Source: Pirellulales bacterium (lineage in GTDB: Bacteria > Planctomycetota > Planctomycetia > Pirellulales > PALSA-1355). From it: a stretch of 64,000 nucleotides of DNA. The stretch spans positions 62,001-126,000 of the forward strand of contig JALHMI010000009.1 of NCBI GenBank assembly GCA_022844125.1, read 5' to 3'. A program made the translations under genes and the position numbers. Numbering within the stretch: the first letter of the stretch is position 1; the number at the start of each line of letters is the position of its first letter. This document shows, one piece after another, positions 25,453 to 33,683 of this stretch. A model generated the notes under the pieces. It had not been told where the DNA came from. It searched no databases and was given only the letters and a program-made list of their open reading frames with translations.

Positions 25453-26408
25453 GACACGCGGGCTTCGGCAGCCAGAGTGGGAACGGGAACTTCGCCCAGA
25501 ATCTCGTCAACGATTGAAGCGCTGGTCACTTTGCGCAACCGGCTTTCCGGCCTTACGATCAACCGATGCGTGAGCACCGCCGGCGCGACGCGCTTTACGT
25601 CGTCAGGCAGCACGAAATTGCGGCCCAGAATCGCGGCCATCGCCTGTGAAGTACGAAACAGCGCGATCGAAGCCCGGGGACTTCCGCCCAGGCTCAGTTC
25701 GTCGTGCGAGCGCGTTTCATGCACGATCTGCATCAGGTAGCGGCGGACCTTCTCGTCGACGTGCACCTCGCGCACGGCTTGCTGGCACGCGAGTAGCTCC
25801 GCGGCCGAAACCACGGGGCCCAGCTTGTCCAGCGGGTGACCGCGCTCGAGCATGTCGAGCATCTTCAGTTCCTGATCCATGCTTGGATAGCCAAGGCTGA
25901 ACCGCACCAGGAACCGGTCGAGCTGGGCCTCGGGTAGCGGAAACGTTCCTTCGTGATCGACCGGGTTTTGCGTGCCGATCACCAGGAACGGCTTTTCGAG
26001 CGTATGGGTAATCCCATCGACCGAGACGCGCCCCTCGGCCATCGCTTCCAAAAGCGCGGACTGCGTGCGCGGCGTGGCCCGGTTGATTTCATCCGCCAGC
26101 ACGATCTGGGCGAAGATCGGCCCCGGGCGAAACTCAAACTCGGTGGTCTTGGGATTGAACACGCTCGCGCCGGTCACGTCCGTGGGCAAGAGATCCGGCG
26201 TGCACTGAATGCGCTTGAATGAGCAGCCGACGCTCGCCGAGAGCGCCCGGGCGAGCATCGTCTTGGCTACGCCTGGCACGTCTTCCAGCAGGATATGCCC
26301 CTCGCAAAACCAACTGACCAGCGAGAGAACAATCTGCGAACGCTTGCCGACGATGACGTTCTCGACGTTGCCGATGATGCGTTTGGCCGTGGTCGCGACT
26401 TCCGCCAT
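25449..26408 (-). CDS. MoxR-family AAA+ ATPase
   Basis: 319 aa. The Walker A motif is the MoxR form GVAKTML (within LLEDVPGVAKTMLARAL), Walker B is VLADEINR, and the sensor/arginine region follows (ALLEAMAEGRVSVDG, PFLVIGTQNP). MoxR ATPases act as chaperones for vWA-containing partners, for example in metal insertion or envelope assembly. It is the head of a leftward run MoxR-DUF58-membrane protein-vWA. Upstream, 134 bp separate it from the ABC permease gene. Confidence 0.95.
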   Translation of the reverse strand: MAEVATTAKRIIGNVENVIVGKRSQIVLSLVSWFCEGHILLEDVPGVAKTMLARALSASVGCSFKRIQCTPDLLPTDVTGASVFNPKTTEFEFRPGPIFAQIVLADEINRATPRTQSALLEAMAEGRVSVDGITHTLEKPFLVIGTQNPVDHEGTFPLPEAQLDRFLVRFSLGYPSMDQELKMLDMLERGHPLDKLGPVVSAAELLACQQAVREVHVDEKVRRYLMQIVHETRSHDELSLGGSPRASIALFRTSQAMAAILGRNFVLPDDVKRVAPAVLTHRLIVRPESRLRKVTSASIVDEILGEVPVPTLAAEARVS

Positions 26409-26512
26409 GGTGGGCGTGCCTCTACAGTGTGCTGTGACCCGGTTCCGACAGGGAGATGAGCACCTTCAATGCTACCCCGGCATGGGGCCGTTTGCCACAG
26501 TGCTCGACGCGA

Positions 26513-26533
26513 GCCCGAAGTAACGCTTCGGGC
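26513..26533. terminator. Hairpin after the ABC permease gene
   Basis: Arms GCCCGAAG and CTTCGGGC with a TAACG loop, 10 bp past the permease stop on the minus strand. No T-run follows. It lies in the 134-bp gap before MoxR. Confidence 0.4.
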
Positions 26534-26542
26534 AGGGATCCA

Positions 26543-28174
26543 TCACTCCCCGTCGACCATGTTTTCGCTCGGATCGTAGTGTTTGAACAGCAGCACGACG
26601 ATCCACAGCGTCATCAGGCCTTCCAGCACCAGCACCAGCCAGGCGGCCGTAATGTAGACTGCCGGCAGGTCGGGCAGCAGCAGTCGACCACCCACCAATA
26701 CCGCACCGGCAATCGCTCCGGCCAGGATCGCCAGCATCACCTTGGCGAAATTCACGAGAGCTACCCGCACTCCCACCAGCAGGTCTCCCGGCGCGAAACG
26801 GCGAACCGCCGGAAAGACGAGCACCAGCGCGCTATCGCAGGCGATCGTCAGCAGGTTGATCGGCACCGCCAGCGCGAGCGCGGCGCCCATTATTGGTGTC
26901 AGCTTACCGAGCACGGCTGCCATTGCCGCGATGGCCAGCGACTGCAGAAACAGGACGTACAACAGCGAACCGCCAAGCGACCCCCAGACGATCGTCCGCG
27001 GCCGAATCGGCAGCGTCTTGATCACGTCGATATGATCGAGGTCCGTCCTCAGCCCAAGCGGCATGATCGTCGTGACCAGGAGCCCGATGATCATCGTCAC
27101 CGTGACGACCAACGCATCGCCAGGCGTCCCCTGTCGACGCGTGGAAGCGAGCAACATGCCCGACATCGGCCCGGCCGTGATGAGCAGCACGAACACGATC
27201 CGACTTGAACCGCGAATCATGTCGAGCGCCTGCCGCCAGGCGATCGGGCCGGCTCCGCCGAGGCGCGGAAAGTTAACGAGCCCCAGCCGCGGCTTGCTGC
27301 GCGCACCGATCGTGGGCAATCCGCCGGAGCGCTTGAGCTGGTCGATCATGTCGGCGCGCCGGCGGCTGGCGTCGAGGCTCGCTTCAAGAAAGTGCCGATC
27401 GAGCACGAGTACGCCCGCGGCCACGATCAGGTTCAGTGCGATCCCCAGTGGCCCCCACGTGAACAGTTCGGCATACGTCTTGGCCCCGATCGTTCGGCTG
27501 AACACGCCGAACGGAGCGAGCAGCGTCCGCGCCGCGCCGCTCGCTTCGAGCGCCAAGGCACGATCGCGCCAATCGATGCCTGGATCGAACACGCCGGATC
27601 GATATGCCGACAGCGCGACCACAACAACCAGCGCCGTGGCGATGGAAATCAGCACCAGCCGATACCGCCGGCCAAGCCAACTGCCGGCGACGGCCAGAAA
27701 GATCGTCGACCACTGCATGAACGTCAGCGCCAGCCAAATCCCGATCAGCGCCGCCGGCCCCCAGATCATGGGCATCACCAGCGGCATTAAGATCGCAAAT
27801 CCCAGCGTGCCGAACGTGCTCACCGCCAGCTTGTACGCCAGCAATTGCCGCCGCTTGAACGGCCCCGGAAACAGAAACTCCACCTCCGGCAGGCTGAACG
27901 CGATCGGACTGCGAAAGTGCCCCCCCAGAATGCTGAATGCCCACAGCACCAGCAGCGCCGCCGGGTGCAGAAACCAGGTCATCAGATACAACCGTTCGCG
28001 CGGCACCGGCGAGTCCAGCCCGCGCGTCATCAAGTACGGCAGAAACATCAGGCTGAAAAACGCGACGCCGAGCAGCGCCATCAGAATCCCGCGCGGCGTT
28101 GAAACCGAGCGCCGCAGCTTGCGCAATTGCCCCTTCGCGCGAAGCCACGACAGCAGTAGCAGCGAGCGAACCAT
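26543..28174 (-). CDS. ABC exporter permease
   Basis: 543 aa with about a dozen membrane segments, starting after a short cytoplasmic N-terminus (MVRSLLLLSWLRAKGQL). It resembles the putative ABC exporter family in which the permease is a single polypeptide partnered with an ATPase. The ATPase gene ends 24 bp upstream on the same strand, and ATPase then permease is the normal order. Substrate unknown. The hydrophilic loop around residues 270-315 (SLDASRRRADMIDQLKRSG) could contact the ATPase. Confidence 0.85.
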   Translation of the reverse strand: MVRSLLLLSWLRAKGQLRKLRRSVSTPRGILMALLGVAFFSLMFLPYLMTRGLDSPVPRERLYLMTWFLHPAALLVLWAFSILGGHFRSPIAFSLPEVEFLFPGPFKRRQLLAYKLAVSTFGTLGFAILMPLVMPMIWGPAALIGIWLALTFMQWSTIFLAVAGSWLGRRYRLVLISIATALVVVVALSAYRSGVFDPGIDWRDRALALEASGAARTLLAPFGVFSRTIGAKTYAELFTWGPLGIALNLIVAAGVLVLDRHFLEASLDASRRRADMIDQLKRSGGLPTIGARSKPRLGLVNFPRLGGAGPIAWRQALDMIRGSSRIVFVLLITAGPMSGMLLASTRRQGTPGDALVVTVTMIIGLLVTTIMPLGLRTDLDHIDVIKTLPIRPRTIVWGSLGGSLLYVLFLQSLAIAAMAAVLGKLTPIMGAALALAVPINLLTIACDSALVLVFPAVRRFAPGDLLVGVRVALVNFAKVMLAILAGAIAGAVLVGGRLLLPDLPAVYITAAWLVLVLEGLMTLWIVVLLFKHYDPSENMVDGE

Positions 28175-28198
28175 GCCGACGGCGTACTCCCGGAATCC

Positions 28199-28930
28199 TT
28201 AAACGGCTTCCTGCCCCTCGATCGCGCGAAAGAACACGTCCTCGAGCGTCTCCGCGCCGAGCGATCCAAACCGCTCGCGCGCTTCCTGCACGGGTCCGCA
28301 GAACAAGGCCCGGCCGCGCCGCAAGATGAGCAGATCCGTGCACAGGTTTTCGACCAGCACCAGCAGGTGCGAGCTGACGATGACCGCGGCGCCGGCCGCG
28401 GCCCGCGCCACGATCGAAGCCTTCAGCGTGCGAATGCCATGCGGATCGAGTCCCGTAAGTGGTTCGTCAAACAGGATCGCCTGTGGGTTGTGAAGATACG
28501 CGCACGCAATCGCCACCTTCTGCCGCATCCCGCGGGAGAGCTCCTGCGTCACGGTGTCGCGCTTCTCCACGAGCTCGAACATCGCCAGGTATTCTTCGGC
28601 CGCGGGCTCAAAGTTCTCCACGCCATAGGCTGAGGCCACGAACCGCAGATGCTCCCAGACCGTGAGCGATTCGAAAAGCTTCGGATCGTCAGGGATGTAG
28701 GCCAGCTGCCGCTTGGCCGCGACGGCGTCGGTTTCGATGTTGTGGCCCGCAATCAGAATCTGTCCGCGCGAGGGCGGAATGATCCCGGCCAGGGCGCGGA
28801 GCGTGGTGGTCTTGCCGGCGCCATTGGGACCGACGAGCCCCAGAATCGAGCCGCTCTTCACTTCGAAGCTCAGGCCGGAAACCGCAACCAGGTCGCGGTA
28901 GATCTTGTAGTAGTCGACGACCTGGATCAA
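28199..28930 (-). CDS. ABC transporter ATP-binding protein
   Basis: 243 aa from a TTG at 28930, where the conserved beta strand IQVVDYYKIYRDL starts; a GTG at 28993 would add 21 residues (MVLGVGYNSV). Walker A GPNGAGKTTTL, signature LSRGMRQKVAIA (degenerate from LSGGQ), Walker B AILFDEPLTGLDP and the switch His (VSSHLL) are all present. It is the ATPase partner of the permease immediately downstream and drives export, probably of a lipid, drug or envelope component. Confidence 0.9.
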   Translation of the reverse strand: MIQVVDYYKIYRDLVAVSGLSFEVKSGSILGLVGPNGAGKTTTLRALAGIIPPSRGQILIAGHNIETDAVAAKRQLAYIPDDPKLFESLTVWEHLRFVASAYGVENFEPAAEEYLAMFELVEKRDTVTQELSRGMRQKVAIACAYLHNPQAILFDEPLTGLDPHGIRTLKASIVARAAAGAAVIVSSHLLVLVENLCTDLLILRRGRALFCGPVQEARERFGSLGAETLEDVFFRAIEGQEAV

Positions 28931-28997
28931 AGCGGAGAGTCTCCGGTGAGGCTGGCCTGAGCTAACCGAATTGTACCCCACGCCGAGAACCACGCCC

Positions 28998-29030
28998 GCA
29001 AAGCCCGGCGAATACTTTCGCCGGGAATCT
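28998..29030 (+). repeat. Dispersed hairpin repeat, copy 3
   Basis: Arms CCCGGCGAA and TTCGCCGGG (29004-29025) around TACT, 5' flank CAAAG and 3' flank AATCT. It lies between the ABC ATPase and ftr genes. Perfect 9-bp stem. Confidence 0.65.
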
Positions 29031-29039
29031 TCTGCTTCG

Positions 29040-29972
29040 TCACGCCGGCTGCTTTTCGGGATGCAGGTAGATGAAGCTCTTCCCCAGCCTTCCGCCGTAG
29101 TTTCCGGCCGAGATCTTCACCAGCCCCGGCGTGGGCGCCGCCGCTTCAATCGCCCGGTGCGTGGCGGTGGCGATCGTCGCCAGGTCGCGGCCGTTGATGA
29201 TCACTTCCATGACGCTGGCCACGCCGGCCGGCACGCGGCTCTTTTCACCCAGCTTTTCACGCAGTGTGGGGCAGAACTCGGCGTAGGTGCTGGCGATCGA
29301 AAACTTGTAGCGGCTGCCGGCCTTTGAGCCGCTCCCCGCCAGTCCGCCGGGGAAGGGCATGATCACGCCCGGCGAATCCGCCACCGCCGCGGCCGCCCGC
29401 TCGGCCGCCAGCAGAGCCGAGTCGACCGAGTCGCCCAGAAACCACAGGTTGCCCCCCATCAGCCCATCGCGATAACCGAACCGCCGGTCGATGATGAACT
29501 CGCCGCCCAGGATCGGCACGACCCACACCGCCCGGCCGTAGCGCGTATCGCGAAACTGATAGCCGTCGCCAAAGAACGCCAGCTTGCGACCGAGCTTGAA
29601 ATAGTCCTCGGTGTCCAGCAGGTTGAACGCAGACGCCGTGGGGCAGGTCAGCACGTTCTGACTGATCCGCACGAGCAGCGACTTCTCGAGCGCTTCCCGC
29701 CGATCCTTGCGAAACCGCGGAATGTGAAACTGCACGACCGCGCCGGGGCGACCGTCGGGCGTGACGAAATCGGCATCGCCCCCAGGACCGAGGTATCGGT
29801 CGAGGCCCGCCTCGCAATCGCACATGATTGTGCTCGAAGCGTTGCCCGTGGCCGCGGCCACGGCATGGCCGAGCCAGGTGCGATCGCGAGCCGTGATCAG
29901 AACCTCGGCATAAATGCTGCGAAACGCCTCGGCGTAAGTATCCTCGACCTCGGCGCGAATCGTCTCGGCCAC
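29040..29972 (-). CDS. ftr: Formylmethanofuran:tetrahydromethanopterin formyltransferase
   Basis: 310 aa from a GTG at 29972, directly after the TAA of the gene upstream. The sequence is a full Ftr: an N-terminal ETIRAEVEDTYAEAFRSIYAEVLITA, GNASSTIMCDCEAGLD, the region SGSKAGSRYKFSIASTYAEFCPTL, and a C-terminal GLVKISAGNYGGRLGKSFIYLH. Archaeal Ftr is about 297 aa, so length is normal. It moves a formyl group between methanofuran and tetrahydromethanopterin in the H4MPT-linked C1 pathway. That pathway is known from methanogens, methylotrophs and several planctomycetes, where it oxidises formaldehyde. The other pathway genes (fhc, mch, fae, mtdB) are not in this window. It pairs with 5-formyl-THF cyclo-ligase upstream. 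Confidence 0.93.
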   Translation of the reverse strand: MAETIRAEVEDTYAEAFRSIYAEVLITARDRTWLGHAVAAATGNASSTIMCDCEAGLDRYLGPGGDADFVTPDGRPGAVVQFHIPRFRKDRREALEKSLLVRISQNVLTCPTASAFNLLDTEDYFKLGRKLAFFGDGYQFRDTRYGRAVWVVPILGGEFIIDRRFGYRDGLMGGNLWFLGDSVDSALLAAERAAAAVADSPGVIMPFPGGLAGSGSKAGSRYKFSIASTYAEFCPTLREKLGEKSRVPAGVASVMEVIINGRDLATIATATHRAIEAAAPTPGLVKISAGNYGGRLGKSFIYLHPEKQPA

Positions 29973-30578
29973 TTACCGCCCCTTCCCTGGAATGACCCGC
30001 TCTTCCGTGATGATCTTGTCCATGTACACGTCGTGCGCGTCGGTCGGAATCTCGGGAAACAACTGGCATTCAAACGCCAGCGCGATCAGAGGAGCATCCG
30101 GTCGGGCGTGCTCCAGCAGCTTGTCGTAGTAGCCCATCCCGTGACCCATCCGCGCTCCGCGGGCGTCGAACGCCACGCCCGGCACCATCACCAGGTCGAG
30201 CTCTTCGACATCGACCTTCTTGGCCGGCACTTCGCGCAGCTCGACTTTCGGCTCCAGAATTTTGTACATGCCGATTTCCAACTCATCCATGTTCTCGAGC
30301 AGAAACAGTTCGAGCTCGCCATCGACGCAGTAGGGAACCACGATCCGCTTGTCCCCTGCGAGCAGCTTGGGCAGATGCTGCCGGGTCTTCACCTCGGTGC
30401 GAACGTCGATATAGACCATCACGGTCTTGGCGGCCGCAAACTCCGGCTGGGCAATAAACGTTTCGCAGATTCGCTCGCTGAGTGGTTCCTTGTTTTCCTG
30501 AGCCTTGCGGTTGGCGTGGGCCTGTTCGCGAATCGCTTTCTTGGCTTCCCGGGGGTCCATGAGCTGTTCCTGAGACAT
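29973..30578 (-). CDS. 5-formyltetrahydrofolate cyclo-ligase
   Basis: 201 aa. Family features: the N-terminal AKKAIREQAHANRKA, the sugar-phosphate-isomerase-like core with VVPYCVDGELELFLL, the metal/ATP region VMVPGVAFDARGARMGHGMGYYDKLLE (conserved GxRxGxGxGYYD), and IALAFECQLFPEIP. The enzyme turns 5-formyl-THF into 5,10-methenyl-THF with ATP. It abuts the ftr gene without a gap, and AGGAAG precedes its ATG. Pairing with ftr is an odd mix of folate and methanopterin C1 chemistry; a role in methanopterin-linked C1 metabolism is possible. Confidence 0.93.
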   Translation of the reverse strand: MSQEQLMDPREAKKAIREQAHANRKAQENKEPLSERICETFIAQPEFAAAKTVMVYIDVRTEVKTRQHLPKLLAGDKRIVVPYCVDGELELFLLENMDELEIGMYKILEPKVELREVPAKKVDVEELDLVMVPGVAFDARGARMGHGMGYYDKLLEHARPDAPLIALAFECQLFPEIPTDAHDVYMDKIITEERVIPGKGR

Positions 30579-30719
30579 GTCGATGCTTCCTGCCGGTCGT
30601 GAATCTCGTAAGTGCGCGCGCCGCGCGTCGCCGACTATCGTACTGGACGCATCGCGAAAGGAAAACCACCTCTCGCAATGCCGTGAAGCTGGGGGCAGGC
30701 CCGCTTTGCGCTTGCGGCG

Positions 30720-31640
30720 TTAGACGACCGCTCCGCCTGCCAGCTTCGCCACCGCAATCATCTCGCGAATTGTCTTGTCGAGCATCTCCTGCCCGCCGAA
30801 TTCGAATCCCAGGGACCGGAGCTTGCCGGTCTCGATCTGGTTCTTCGGCCGCAGCGGCTCGCCGAGAACCTCGCCATGCCCGCCGGCCATCGCGTGGGCT
30901 CGCTTGGCCACGTCGTACTCTGAGATGTACTGATCCACGCAATTGAAAGACTCGCCGGCCACCCGCTCGGCCTCGGCATGGACTAGAAGACTCGTCGCCC
31001 GGGCCACGTCGGCCGCGTGAACGTGCTTGCTTCCGCGTGTGCATTCGACGGGTTCGTTCCGCACCACGCCGGCCACCAGGTCGTACCACTTGCTCTTCTC
31101 GATCGGATAGGCCAGGCCATAGATCGCTGTCGGCCGCAGCGCACAAATCGTGCACTTTTCGTGCAAGGCGTAGCTGTGCACAAATGCTTCGACCGCTGCC
31201 TTGTGCGCACCGTAGTGCGAATCCGGCCACAGGGGATGTGTCTCGTCCAGTGGGCGCGCTTCGAGAATCTTGCCATAGACTGCGCAGCTCGAAATGAACA
31301 CGATCCGTTCGGCGCCCGCCGCCTTGGCCGCTTCGAACAACTGCATTGACGCGGCAAAGTTGTGCAGGGCCATCGCCGCACCGAAGTTGAACGTCGTGAA
31401 GTCCATCCGCGCAAGCGCGGCATGTACCAGCACGTCGCAGCCACGCGCCAGCTCGCGACAGGCCTCGAAATTGCCGAGCGTGCCGCCGTCGACCCATTCG
31501 ATGTGCCGCTCGACGTGCTCGAGTCCGCCCAGTTTGCTCTCGGGTCTGCGCCAGGCCCGGACCGTGTGTTGTTCGGCGGCGAACTGGGCGAGCAGATACC
31601 GGCCGAGAAAACCCGTTGCTCCGGTGAGTGCGATTCGCAT
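30720..31640 (-). CDS. NAD-dependent epimerase/dehydratase family protein
   Basis: 306 aa from the ATG at 31640 (AGGGAG nine bases upstream); the frame continues to 31703 without family support. Short-chain dehydrogenase fold with the nucleotide motif TGATGFLG at the N-terminus, the serine region FISSCAVYG and the catalytic YGAHKAAVE (YxxxK). Extended SDRs modify nucleotide sugars or act as reductases. It stands alone between the ftr/cyclo-ligase pair and the thiolase gene, which is transcribed the other way. Confidence 0.88.
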   Translation of the reverse strand: MRIALTGATGFLGRYLLAQFAAEQHTVRAWRRPESKLGGLEHVERHIEWVDGGTLGNFEACRELARGCDVLVHAALARMDFTTFNFGAAMALHNFAASMQLFEAAKAAGAERIVFISSCAVYGKILEARPLDETHPLWPDSHYGAHKAAVEAFVHSYALHEKCTICALRPTAIYGLAYPIEKSKWYDLVAGVVRNEPVECTRGSKHVHAADVARATSLLVHAEAERVAGESFNCVDQYISEYDVAKRAHAMAGGHGEVLGEPLRPKNQIETGKLRSLGFEFGGQEMLDKTIREMIAVAKLAGGAVV

Positions 31641-31745
31641 GGCGGAAGCTCCCTGGTGGCTGGTGACTACCAGTAATTTGCCGCGCATGCCCTCAAACGT
31701 CAAAGATTACCGCCCACCCTCGGTCGCAGTCGCCGCGTTTTCCTC

Positions 31746-31804
31746 ACCCGACGCGTGAGAGCGCGAGCGAGGTTCTTTTGGTAGAGTCAGCTCACGCGTC
31801 GGGT
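31746..31804. repeat. Perfect 14-bp inverted repeat with 31-nt spacer
   Basis: ACCCGACGCGTGAG at 31746-31759 and CTCACGCGTCGGGT at 31791-31804. It lies in the 264-bp divergent region before the thiolase gene. The left part runs into AGCGCGAGCGAGG. It looks like a dispersed hairpin element, not an IS end, because no transposase is nearby. Either strand could fold. Confidence 0.7.
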
Positions 31805-31904
31805 TAAGATTGGGCGGGCACCCAATTGGCCAGACTCGCGGTCGGCCGTTAAACTGCACGAAGTCCCATCCAACCTCACATCCACCTTCTCGCGAAGCAT
31901 TCTG

Positions 31905-33077
31905 ATGAGCACCGCTTACCTTCTCGCCGGCTGTCGGACTCCCATTGGCAGACTTTTGGGCTCGCTCTCGTCCGTGCCCGCCACAAAACTGGGCGCTGTG
32001 GCCGTGGCCGAAGCGGTACGCCGGGCGGGTCTGCCCGTCGATGCGGTCGACGAGGTGATTATGGGCAACGTCCTTTCAGCAGGACTCGGTCAGGCCCCGG
32101 CTCGCCAGGCCGCGCTTCGCGGCGGATTGCCGGCGACCGTCTCTGCACTGACGATCAATAAAATGTGCGGTTCGGGCCTCAAGGCCGTGATGCTGGCCGA
32201 TCAGGCAATCCGCTGCGGCGACGCGCGGGTGATTGTCGCCGGCGGCATGGAAAGCATGAGCCAGGCTCCGTTTCTGCTACAAGGCATGCGGGCCGGCTGG
32301 AAGTTTGGCGATCAGACGGTTCGCGACTCGATGCAGTACGACGGACTGTGGTGCGCCTTCGAGGACGTGGCCATGGGCGCCGAGGCCGACTACATCGCCG
32401 AATCTCGCGGAGTCTCCCGGGCCGATCAGGACGCCTTTTCCGTCGAGAGCCATCGCCGCGCCGCGCTGAAGTCGGCACGGGCCCTCGACGAAATCGTGCC
32501 GGTCAATGTACCCGGTCGCAAGGGGGACACGGTCATCTCGGTCGACGAAGGCCCTCGCCCCGACACGACGCTCGAGGGTCTGGCCAAGCTGCGCCCGTCG
32601 TTTGGTCCGACCGGTACCGTCACAGCCGGCAACGCGTCGCAAATCAGCGACGGCGCCGCCGCGCTCGTCGTGGCCTCGGAAGACATCGCCCGCGAGAGTC
32701 TGTCGCCCTTGAAGGCCCGGATCGTGGCCACGGCCGTAAGCGGCGTCGAGCCGAAGGAGATCTTCATCGCTCCGATAACCGCCATTGAGAAAGTGCTGGC
32801 CAAGGCTCGACTGAAGATGGAAGACATCGACCTGATCGAGCTCAACGAAGCATTCGCCGCGCAAGCCCTGGCCTGCATGCGCCCCGTGGATGCCGATCCC
32901 GAGAAGACGAACGTTCACGGCGGGGCGATCGCCCTGGGGCACCCGATCGGCGCGAGCGGCGCCCGGGTGCTGGTCACGCTGATGTATGCGCTGGCCGAAC
33001 GCGGCCTGAAGCGGGGGCTGGCCTCGCTGTGCCTCGGCGGCGGCAATGCCGTGGCGATGATCATCGAGCGGGTGTGA
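31905..33077 (+). CDS. Acetyl-CoA C-acetyltransferase (thiolase)
   Basis: 390 aa, standard length. The nucleophile lies in NKMCGSGLKAVMLA (Cys about 89), the second motif is ALGHPIGASGARVLV (His) and the last is SLCLGGGNAVAMI (second Cys), as in biosynthetic and degradative thiolases. It condenses two acetyl-CoA to acetoacetyl-CoA or the reverse in beta-oxidation. No other fatty-acid or PHB genes lie close by. Divergent from the epimerase gene. Confidence 0.94.
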   Translation: MSTAYLLAGCRTPIGRLLGSLSSVPATKLGAVAVAEAVRRAGLPVDAVDEVIMGNVLSAGLGQAPARQAALRGGLPATVSALTINKMCGSGLKAVMLADQAIRCGDARVIVAGGMESMSQAPFLLQGMRAGWKFGDQTVRDSMQYDGLWCAFEDVAMGAEADYIAESRGVSRADQDAFSVESHRRAALKSARALDEIVPVNVPGRKGDTVISVDEGPRPDTTLEGLAKLRPSFGPTGTVTAGNASQISDGAAALVVASEDIARESLSPLKARIVATAVSGVEPKEIFIAPITAIEKVLAKARLKMEDIDLIELNEAFAAQALACMRPVDADPEKTNVHGGAIALGHPIGASGARVLVTLMYALAERGLKRGLASLCLGGGNAVAMIIERV

Positions 33078-33083
33078 GCCGAC

Positions 33084-33377
33084 CTAGCTCATCAGTTCAT
33101 CGATGTCTCGAGCGCCGTGGAACACGCGCAGAATTTCCACGACGTCACCCAGATACCGATAACACACCACGTAACGGCGAACCGAGAAAGTTCGCACGTT
33201 TTCCAGCCGAAACTCGGGCTGTCGCGTTCCGAGTTCGGGCGACTTGCCGAGCAAATGAAACGCCTTGTAAATCTCTCGAGTCAGCCGTCTGGCTGCTTCA
33301 ATGTTATCGGCGGCGATGTAAGCGAAGATGTCCGTCAAATCTTGCCGTGCAAGTAGCGTGAGCCGGTAATGGCGCAT
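33084..33377 (-). CDS. RelE/ParE-family toxin
   Basis: 97 aa. Typical ParE-like fold: the N-terminal RLTLLARQDLTDIFAYIA, then SPELGTRQPEFRLENVRTFSVRRYVVCYRYLGDVVEILRVFHGARD. The C-terminal VFHGARD is the usual end of ParE/RelE toxins. These either poison DNA gyrase (ParE) or cleave mRNA (RelE). It follows the antitoxin gene by 6 bp. Confidence 0.88.
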   Translation of the reverse strand: MRHYRLTLLARQDLTDIFAYIAADNIEAARRLTREIYKAFHLLGKSPELGTRQPEFRLENVRTFSVRRYVVCYRYLGDVVEILRVFHGARDIDELMS

Positions 33378-33383
33378 GCGTCG

Positions 33384-33638
33384 CTAGTTGTTTTTGGGCG
33401 ACTGGCGGGCCAGGGCTTCGATATCAGCCACGAACTTCTCCTCCTCGTCCTCGCCATACTCGACAAATTCCCCGCGTTCCAATTGATCGATGCCTTGTTG
33501 AACTGCGAGCCGAATCGACTCGCGCTCACGTAACAAGCTCACCGCTTCGTCCAGTGCGCGGGATTGATCGGGAAACAGCCCAGCAGCTACCGCCTGTTCG
33601 AGAAAATCTTGGTTCTGCTGTGAGATGAAAACATTCAT
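33384..33638 (-). CDS. ParD-like antitoxin
   Basis: 84 aa. An N-terminal short beta strand (MNVFIS) and a helix with AAGLFPDQSRALDEAVSLLRERE form a ribbon-helix-helix dimer, followed by an acidic C-terminus (GEFVEYGEDEEEKFVADIEALARQ) that would wrap the toxin. AGGAG eight bases before the ATG. Likely autoregulates the pair by binding its own promoter. Confidence 0.85.
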   Translation of the reverse strand: MNVFISQQNQDFLEQAVAAGLFPDQSRALDEAVSLLRERESIRLAVQQGIDQLERGEFVEYGEDEEEKFVADIEALARQSPKNN

Positions 33639-33683
33639 AAGAGGGCTCCTACCCCCGATTGTACTAGCGCCGGAGCAAAACGT

